Shown here piece after piece: positions 57,276 to 64,000 of a stretch of 64,000 nt of DNA. The notes under the pieces are model-generated. The model had not been told where the DNA came from. It made no database searches and worked only from the letters and a program-made list of their open reading frames with translations. The stretch's first letter is position 1. Each line of letters begins with the position of its first letter. A program made the translations under genes and the position numbers. The stretch spans positions 62,001 to 126,000 of the forward strand of contig JAULBX010031260.1 of NCBI GenBank assembly GCA_032358255.1, written 5' to 3'. The stretch is from Heterotrichella gracilis (lineage: Eukaryota; Sar; Xanthophyceae; Tribonematales; Xanthonemataceae).

Positions 57276-60200
57276 ATGGTTCAGGACTCTCCGAAGAAAA
57301 AACCCTCGCAAGAAGTGGACGTGCATCAGGACGTTGCTACTCTAGTGTCATGCCTGGTGAGTGCTCACGGGTGGCCAGTCCGAGCGTTGAATTGGGTTGC
57401 AGCAGGAAGGAGGAAAGAGTATGCAGGAAAATAGTTGTTGTTTTGAGCATCGAACTGGTGTTGGGCATCCACCGGAAGACTAGGTGTATCCTGAATAGTA
57501 CCGATGCATATCAACCTTGGCACATGCACCCATGCCGTCGTATCCATGCATGGGTAGCGCTGAGTTGCAGCAGGAGGAAACAATCGTTTGCAACTAACCA
57601 GAGGTTGTTTTGGTCACCGTTTAAACGAAAGCCGGGCTCAACAGTTGCACCTTTGAACGCACAACACACCTCACCAGTAGGCACCCCTGGCCCCTATCCT
57701 GGAAACCTTCTGTCACTGGAAACATTCAGGTGACCTGTTTGTATATGAAGTATGTACCCTTGGTTGCCTGACGCAGAAAACTGGGTCTGGGCCACTCCCA
57801 AGGGTGGATGCTCTACTGGCGCTCTGGACATATGCCCTGGGGAGCCCTGAGCAAAGCCAGGAAGTGCTCGCTTCCGGTGCCTTGGCACCCTCGCTGGCTG
57901 TGTTGGAGAATGGCTCCTCGACGATGGCAGATAAGGCAGCTGCAATTGGTATGTCTGCTGGGTGAAAGTATGCCTGGGTGCAGAGTACAAAGCAACAGCC
58001 TGTAGTCTGATTATAAAACTGGCTTCAACCATGCAGGGTTGCTCAATGTGTTGAGCTCTTGTGACGAAAACAGAGTACAGATTGCCAGAGGGAAGGTGCA
58101 AGGGAGGCCTGGTGTTCCAATCATCATAAACCTTCTCAAGGACAAGCTGGAAACGATTTGCATCCCTGCAGCCAGTTTGCTGAGGCAAACCTCAGAGAAT
58201 GCAGTTGCACGTTCCATAGTGGCGACCAACACCAAAGACCACTGGCGGGACACTGTTTCTGCCCTGGAGAATACGGTGCACAACACCGAGTACCAGACAC
58301 AATTGTTCACGTTTCTGCACGGCGTATGCAGCGAGGTAAATCAGGACCATGGGTGCCCAGTCACAAAATATGTATCTTAATGGTTGTACGCCGTGACCCC
58401 CATGGTGATGCCCCCCTGCACTGCCTGCATTGGGATGCAAGCCCTATCACCCTGAAAATACCAAGTGTCAATATCATCTGATGCAGGTTGGGGTGCTCGA
58501 CCAGCTTGCCAATGATGCCACAGTAGCTCATGCATTCTGCGCCATCACCAAAAGCAAGGCACCCACGATCATCAAGGTACGTATGTACAGCTAATGCTGC
58601 GGCGGGTGCTGCCCAGTAACTTGGCAATGCCATCCTTGCACTATTCTTGTCACGCACAAAAATGCTGGATTTTGGCGCAAGTATGGACTGCCATAATATT
58701 TCTGTCTTGGTAAACGTTAAAATTGTTAAAATTCATAGCAATGTAACAAGAAAACAAAGGTCTTCTCTGTGATCACTCAGTGGCACCTTCTTCAAGGACA
58801 GGCAGGGTACTGTAGCCCAATAATTGATGGCTGTTTTGCATTTCTATATTTTCCCCACGGCGTGCAGGCTGCCGTGGACCTAGTGAAGCGCATGCTGGAG
58901 GATGAACCACGCAGGCACCTGTTTTCACATCCAGCCCACATCCGGGCACTCACGGATCTGCTAGGGCCGCCACCAGCCAAGCTGCTGCAGTGGGAGCAGC
59001 ACCAGCAGAGGCTGGTTGAGGCGGCTGCAAAGGTTGCACTCGACCAGGCAAACACAATGAGCTTGCTGGCTGACGCGTCTGGTGCTCAGCAGCGCAAGAA
59101 CAGCACAGCAGTTGAGCGCAGGCCATCTGGGATGCGGCGGGGGTCCCATTTTGATGCCGCTGCAAAAGGTGTGAACACTTGTCAAGCAGAGATTAATTTC
59201 AACTTGCCGGTTTCCTTTTCCAAGAATAAATCAATATCACAAAATTGTTCAATTTCAGTGTGAATGAGGTAGCTACACAGAAATTACAGATTAACCATAA
59301 GCGTGCCTCAGATTTTGTGGTCATATTGACAGTTGACCTGCACCAATATGAATATATTTTGGGTGCATCAATCCCAGGCGTGTCTGATTTTGACTGTGCT
59401 ATGACGGCATGTCATGTCTGGACTACTGGCTTTGCCTGGGGTCATCAGTACATTTTAAGGCCCACTCATATGCACAAAACCATCCCAAAGCTCACTACTT
59501 GGCTCATACGTTCAACGTCTTTGGGGATCATTTCTTTTTTGGGGTGCATTCAGATCTGTCCAAGGCTGCCAATAACATCTCTGATCAAGAATTGGAGCAG
59601 CTGTTGGTACAGCTAGATGTCAACATGCTGCGCAGGCTGTCAGTGGACGTGCGCCAAGGCAACAGGCATTCCACGGTACTAGGTAAGGCAATGTCATGGT
59701 TGTTGAACACTCTTGAAATTTTGAGGTGAGAGTTAGGTGAGAGGCTACTTATATGCATTGAACACTCAGTCCCCCTTGAGCACACCACAGTTGACAGCGC
59801 AGTCTTTTGTGGAATTCTTCCACAGAGTTGTTGTGTGTCCTCATGGCACAGCATGGGCAATGGAATGCACTCGGCAAAAATCCATGCATTTTTGCTCTGC
59901 TTTGCAGCATTGCAGAAGCTGGCGCAGAACAACATTGATGCGGATGGGAGCAGGCCACTGACTGCCCAGAGGCGCAACTTCTTGCCACCAGACAAACTGC
60001 AGCTGTCTCAAATCGAAGGACCTTTGAGCCGGGCATTGGCTGCCCTGGAAGGTAAGGACACACGTATTGAATAAATCGAGCATTCAGCATCAATATTCGC
60101 TAGGAGGGACACGCAATCTGCATTCAATGGAGTAATCTGTTCTAATAGGCCCATAAGAAACTGCAGCAAGCCTGCAGCAAACTGCAGCAAAACTGCAGCA

Positions 60201-62731
60201 AACAAAGATATACAACTAAAACCACAATGCACATATATTGCTTGCAGGGGACCAGCACACAGGTCCATCTGGTCCGCCCTCACTCGCCCAATGCTTCCTT
60301 GCCTACGGCTGGGATGTCCCGCTGGATGATGAGGTTCTGGGCCTTGCCGCCGCTTGCTTGCAGCTGCTGGCTAGCGCAGAGGACCCAGCTGTTGAGATGA
60401 CCGAGCGGGCAGCTGCGCAGCGACTCACGGGTGTCCTTGCCACGGTATGCGGAAGACAGGATTGCATGGTGTGGGGCCAATGGTGGTGGGATGCATGCCA
60501 CCTGTGGCATGCATTGAATTGGCATGACGTTCAAGCTTCCTTCATTTGCTGCACACAGTGGCCATAGCACACGTGTTCCCTGTAGATTCAATATCCATGT
60601 ACCATAAGCGCTTGTTTCTGCACACACACACACACTTGCATACCATAGCTTCTATCTCTTGTTGCGTCAGGGCATTGTCACGCACTCACACAACCCTAAA
60701 CCCCAAACCTTAAACCCTAATCCATATGATACAGGCCATGCAGAACGTGATGGCAGCAGCCAACAAGCCCAAGAGGCAAAGGAGCCCCAAAGGTGGCATG
60801 TCTCCCGACCCCATGTCCTCCCCTGACACCTCCCCTACCTCCCCTGCTGTACTGGGGACAGTGGGGTCCTCCCCTGGTGCGCCACCCTGTAAACCTAAAC
60901 CGTATACAACACCACTGATGCAAATTGACTGAATTGGATGAACATCCAAAATCAAAGATGCTCTCGTCTGAAAGAAATAAATGCGATGTGAAAGCAACAA
61001 CAGTGCAGCCACTGAGGGAAATTGTCATGAGATTAAATAGTTCATATGTGGACAAAATACCTAAGTAGGGCATGCTAGGCATATACTGTTTGACGCTCAC
61101 CATTGGTGCTCTTACAGGTGGCAGCAAAAAGAAAGGGAGCCCCGGCAAGCGGCGTGCCCCCCCAATCGCCATTAAGGACCAGACGTTGGAGTCCCTGGTG
61201 CTGCACTGCACAGGTGCACTGCGCTTGCTGGCCACAGTGGACGAGGGCAACGCGTTCCACATTGCCCACCACGCAGAGGCCATGGGCCACCTGGTGCAGC
61301 TGGCGGAGCGCTGCGCCCGGGAGAAGATCAGGTTCAATGCACAGTCAATACTAGGTACGGCATCTCACTGACAAAAATACACCTTATTTCAGTCAATACT
61401 AGGTACGGCATCCCGCTGACCAAGGTACACCTTACATAAGTCAAAGGTCCGACAAATAAACACTTTGTTGATACGAAAATAGTAGACAGGAGGAATGCAC
61501 TCTCTCTGACAACTCCTGATTCAGAGATCACCTGTTTAACAAACAGACTGGTATAAGTATTTATATGCATTTTCCTTGCTCTCATTGTCCAGCATGTGCC
61601 TGCAGAGAGCGTCTGCATGCTTAAAGAGAACCAGGAGGCGTTGTCCCAGCTGGATGCGCCTGTGCCCCCTGCCTACCTGCCGGTGTCCGCCATGGTGCAC
61701 ATGGAGCCCATGCTGCATGACACACTCAGGCGCCAGCATGGCCTCATGGCGCTGGAGCCGATTGGAACAGGCAAGGCCCGGGTTGATGCCATTGTTAATT
61801 ACATAATCATGGTCATTGACAGTGAAGTGCTCTCCCTGCCTCAGGGCACCTAAGCTTTGATAACATGATTGAACATTATTCATGTGTGCCGTGAATATAT
61901 AACAGGAGTTTTTGTTGCCTGGTTTCATGGTAGGGGAGGCAGGATGCAGAACCCCAGTACCTTTCTCATTGCTAAACGACGCGCATGTTCAAGGACAAGT
62001 TGTATAGGTAGGATATTTCCACTTTAAAATATGTTTGTTGCCTGCGCTGCAGAGCACCCAGCTAGCCGGCCTCAATCCGCCTGGCGCTCCGCCCGCGACC
62101 GCACAGCCAAGGCGCGCATTGGCACCAACGACACACAGCCATTGTCAAGCAACCCCAACTTAGGGCAGCTTCCAGGCCAGGTTTGCAACCACCCTAAACC
62201 CTGAACCCTAAAGATGGATTTTTGCACCCCAGCAGGAGCCAGCGGTCGACCCTAACCTCAAACCCTCAACCATGGTGCTGCCAAGCTTGCAGATATTCTA
62301 TACCCTAAATCCTAAGTATAATGCTGCTTGCTCCCAGCCGCTCTAAACCCTAAACAACCACCCTAAACCCTCGAAATCTGGCCTCATCCCTGCACTTGGT
62401 TCTGCTTGCTGCCCAGGTCCGCAGGCCTGGTTCCCAGACCCGCGGCAATATCACCACCACCACCACCACCACCACCACCAGCGACAGTGAGATGCTGGCC
62501 CGCATGTCCTCTCAAAAGGTGCAATTTGCATCCACCGAAGGGCTGGAAGGGTATGCTGCGGCTGACGGCGCAGTGGGAGCGGATGATGCACACTTGCCCA
62601 GCGTGATGCGCCAGATGTCAGTGGCAGCTGGTGCCGGTGGGGAGCAGGAGCCAATGGCTGGTGGTGGGGACCGCAGGCAGAGCCAATTTGCGCGGAATCC
62701 CAGGCCAAGCGTGCTGAGACAGCCACAGTGA
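57276..62731 (+). CDS. Armadillo-like repeat protein of unknown function
   Basis: Exons: 57276-57356, 57777-57948, 58037-58335, 58487-58576, 58868-59168, 59554-59682, 59908-60051, 60248-60444, 60735-60888, 61118-61354, 61606-61770, 62053-62180, 62417-62731; 2412 nt, 803 aa, all phases matching. Helical repeats of armadillo/HEAT character fill the first third (LWTYALGSPEQSQEVLASGA, LLNVLSSCDENRVQIARG, GVPIIINLLKDKLETICIPA) and recur near TGALRLLATVDEGNAFHIAH. The rest is Lys/Ser/Pro-rich and probably disordered, with a run of nine Thr from an (ACC)n microsatellite (62453-62479). The intron after 61770 starts with GC, a GC-AG intron. I do not recognise a specific family; a scaffold role is only a guess. 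Confidence 0.85.
61355..61440 (+). repeat. Copy of armadillo-like gene exon 10 end plus donor
   Basis: The exon-10 end and donor (CAGTCAATACTAGGTACGGC, true end 61354) recur near 61390-61410 with the following ~30 nt of intron. This is a short tandem duplication of about 48 bp. Confidence 0.85.
62185..62385. repeat. Cluster of CCCTAAA motifs in armadillo-like gene intron 12
   Basis: Several dispersed CCCTAAACCCT and CCCTAAATCCTAA motifs fill the last intron. No clear exon copy is visible among them. Confidence 0.7.
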
Positions 62732-62988
62732 TTGGGTTCAGGGCGCAGATGGCTAGCTGTTCACCGGAGTGGTGCATGGGAATTGAACTATTTGCAAGAG
62801 GGAGTCTTGCATGCGTGTATGCCAAGACAACGTTGTGGATATTTATACCATTGTACGTCTTGGGAAAGTGGAAACTGTACTGCCTAAAAAGTGGTTGTGC
62901 ACACCTGGCAGGGGGTGGCCACTGCCACATCTGATCTATGAGGATGCCAAGCACTGCAAATACGCGTCACCGCCGGTTATTGCCTCCT

Positions 62989-62993
62989 TGTAA
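62989..62993 (+). terminator. Candidate TGTAA poly(A) signal for the armadillo-like gene
   Basis: About 260 nt after the stop codon. The rest of 62732-63462 holds no recognised gene. Confidence 0.4.
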
Positions 62994-63462
62994 TAACCCA
63001 TGCTGTGCTGTGCGTCATGGTTGTTGTTGCACGCGCGGGGTGAGTTTGGAGTAGGCGCTCGTATTGTAAGCAGTGGACACGGGTGTAATGTTAACAGATA
63101 AACACGCCATGACCGCATTTCAAGTATTCAGAGCGATTTGGGCTGTCATGACAGGGAGCTCGAGGTGCACAGGGACAGCACACGTACGTTAAATTCTTGA
63201 GGGGGATTAGGGTTTGCTTTCTAGGGTATTGTTTTCAAGTTTGAAAAGGGTACCTGCCCGTTTTAACCTGCTGTAGGCCCCCCTGATATGCATGCACACA
63301 CCCAAAAAAACGCATACCTTCAAAACTCTCTGGCACGCAGCCCAAAACAGTGTTTACAAAGAACCATTTGGACCTACACTGTAGGCTACAGCGCTGTCCT
63401 ACGCAGTTCGCCACGTCCAGTACCACGTTGACTATTGAAGCAGTCAACCAACGCGCCCCACT

Positions 63463-64000
63463 ATGGACCCATCGTCAAGCTTCCGTGGCTGGGCCAGTCT
63501 GGACTCGAACCTGCTGGCTGAGGTTCGATACTGCTGTCGCACGATGTGTGGATGCTGATGACCCCTGCATTCCCCGGATGCATGCCATTGGGTCAACAAC
63601 TTATTCAAGATTGTATAAAGCACTATCGAAATCGTTGGTGCTTTGCAGGTGGCAGGCCACCTGCGCTGCTCAAGGAGTATGCACATGGTGTGCAGCCAGT
63701 GGCGTCGGGCCATGGCACAGGCTACAACCCACATGAAGCCACAAGAGCTCCATGCCGATGAGCTGGCAGCATCATTCCCCCAGCTACAGAGCCTGGACCT
63801 GAAGGACGCTGCGCGGGTGGGTGTGGACACAGGCGAGCTCCAAAAGCTGCAGAAATTGAGGTGGGTAACAGGGTTGGTCCTGTCAGTCCTTGTCTGACCA
63901 CCACATAATCGGCACTGTTTGGCCTTGCGCTGCAGCAGTCACGTTGGGACCTGCCAGTGTCAGTATTATCCTGATACTGACTCAGTAAACGTGCCACTCC
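63463..64000 (+). CDS. F-box-like LRR protein paralogue, 5' end (runs off window)
   Basis: Exon 1, 63463-63522, encodes MDPSSSFRGWASLDSNLLAE. Exon 2, 63649-63860, encodes VAGHLRCSRSMHMVCSQWRR and FPQLQSLDLKDAARVGVDTG. Both match the first two exons of the gene at 53707-56825 in sequence, length (exon 2: 212 versus 209 nt) and intron phase (0 then 2). The gene therefore belongs to the same F-box-like LRR family. It lies on the opposite strand, with the armadillo-like gene in between. The LRR region lies beyond the right edge. No stop or frameshift is seen in the visible part. Confidence 0.82.

Noticed and set aside
57161-57733. 190-aa open frame before the armadillo-like gene
   Set aside because: It crosses the true exon 1 (57276-57356) in another frame and has no family resemblance. 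The chosen exon joins the next one in phase.
63490-63512. B-box-like sequence resembling the SINE
   Set aside because: It lies in coding exon 1 of the LRR paralogue, matches the protein paralogue, and lacks A box, tail and duplicated flanks.
1-64000. CRISPR arrays, bacterial operons, phage or plasmid features
   Set aside because: The tandem repeats are exon copies, telomere-type motifs and minisatellites. Gene structure is eukaryotic throughout.

Overview
The window is nuclear DNA from a green alga (Chlorophyta). The evidence is GC-rich exons split by many short GT-AG introns, TTTAGGG (Arabidopsis-type) telomere-like tracts inside introns, TGTAA poly(A)-type signals after several stop codons, a plant-type PEP carboxylase ending in QNTG, and secreted proteins with hydroxyproline-type proline spacers. 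I cannot fix the genus. It is a draft assembly: a 100-base run of N lies in the first gene. I rebuilt exon structures by hand from reading frame, splice dinucleotides and intron phase. For ten genes, two of them with weaker boundaries, the exon lengths sum to a multiple of three with matching phases.

Layout. 1714-11864 (+): plant-type phosphoenolpyruvate carboxylase, 18 exons, about 955 aa. 12708-15559 (-): poorly understood exons. 16609-18056 (-): decayed copy of a BTB gene. 18593-26471 (-): half-size ABCA transporter, 16 exons, 952 aa, with a tRNA-derived SINE in one intron. 27734-30805 (+): secreted class-3 lipase, 7 exons, 375 aa. 31438-32904 (+): intronless BTB/SPRY-like gene, parent of the decayed copy. 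33786-36967 (-): ribosome-biogenesis factor RRP36, 6 exons. 37764-43698 (+): SEC23-like COPII protein, 12 exons, 866 aa. 45848-48836 and 50016-52918 (+): tandem pair of secreted DOMON / poly-proline / Cys-repeat proteins. 53707-56825 (-): F-box-like LRR protein. 57276-62731 (+): armadillo-like protein, 803 aa. 63463 to the right edge (+): start of a paralogue of the F-box-like LRR gene.

The genes are ordinary unlinked eukaryotic genes, not an operon. The unusual signal is structural. Nearly every intron-containing gene carries extra partial copies of its own exon edges (acceptor plus exon start, or exon end plus donor) in the neighbouring introns. Many of these copies break off exactly where a TTTAGGG/CCCTAAA tract begins. 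This suggests recurrent repair or duplication involving telomere-type repeats, and it creates decoy splice sites. Other notable items are the DOMON/HRGP/Cys-repeat pair, the SINE with a 10-bp target-site duplication, and the BTB gene with its decayed opposite-strand copy.
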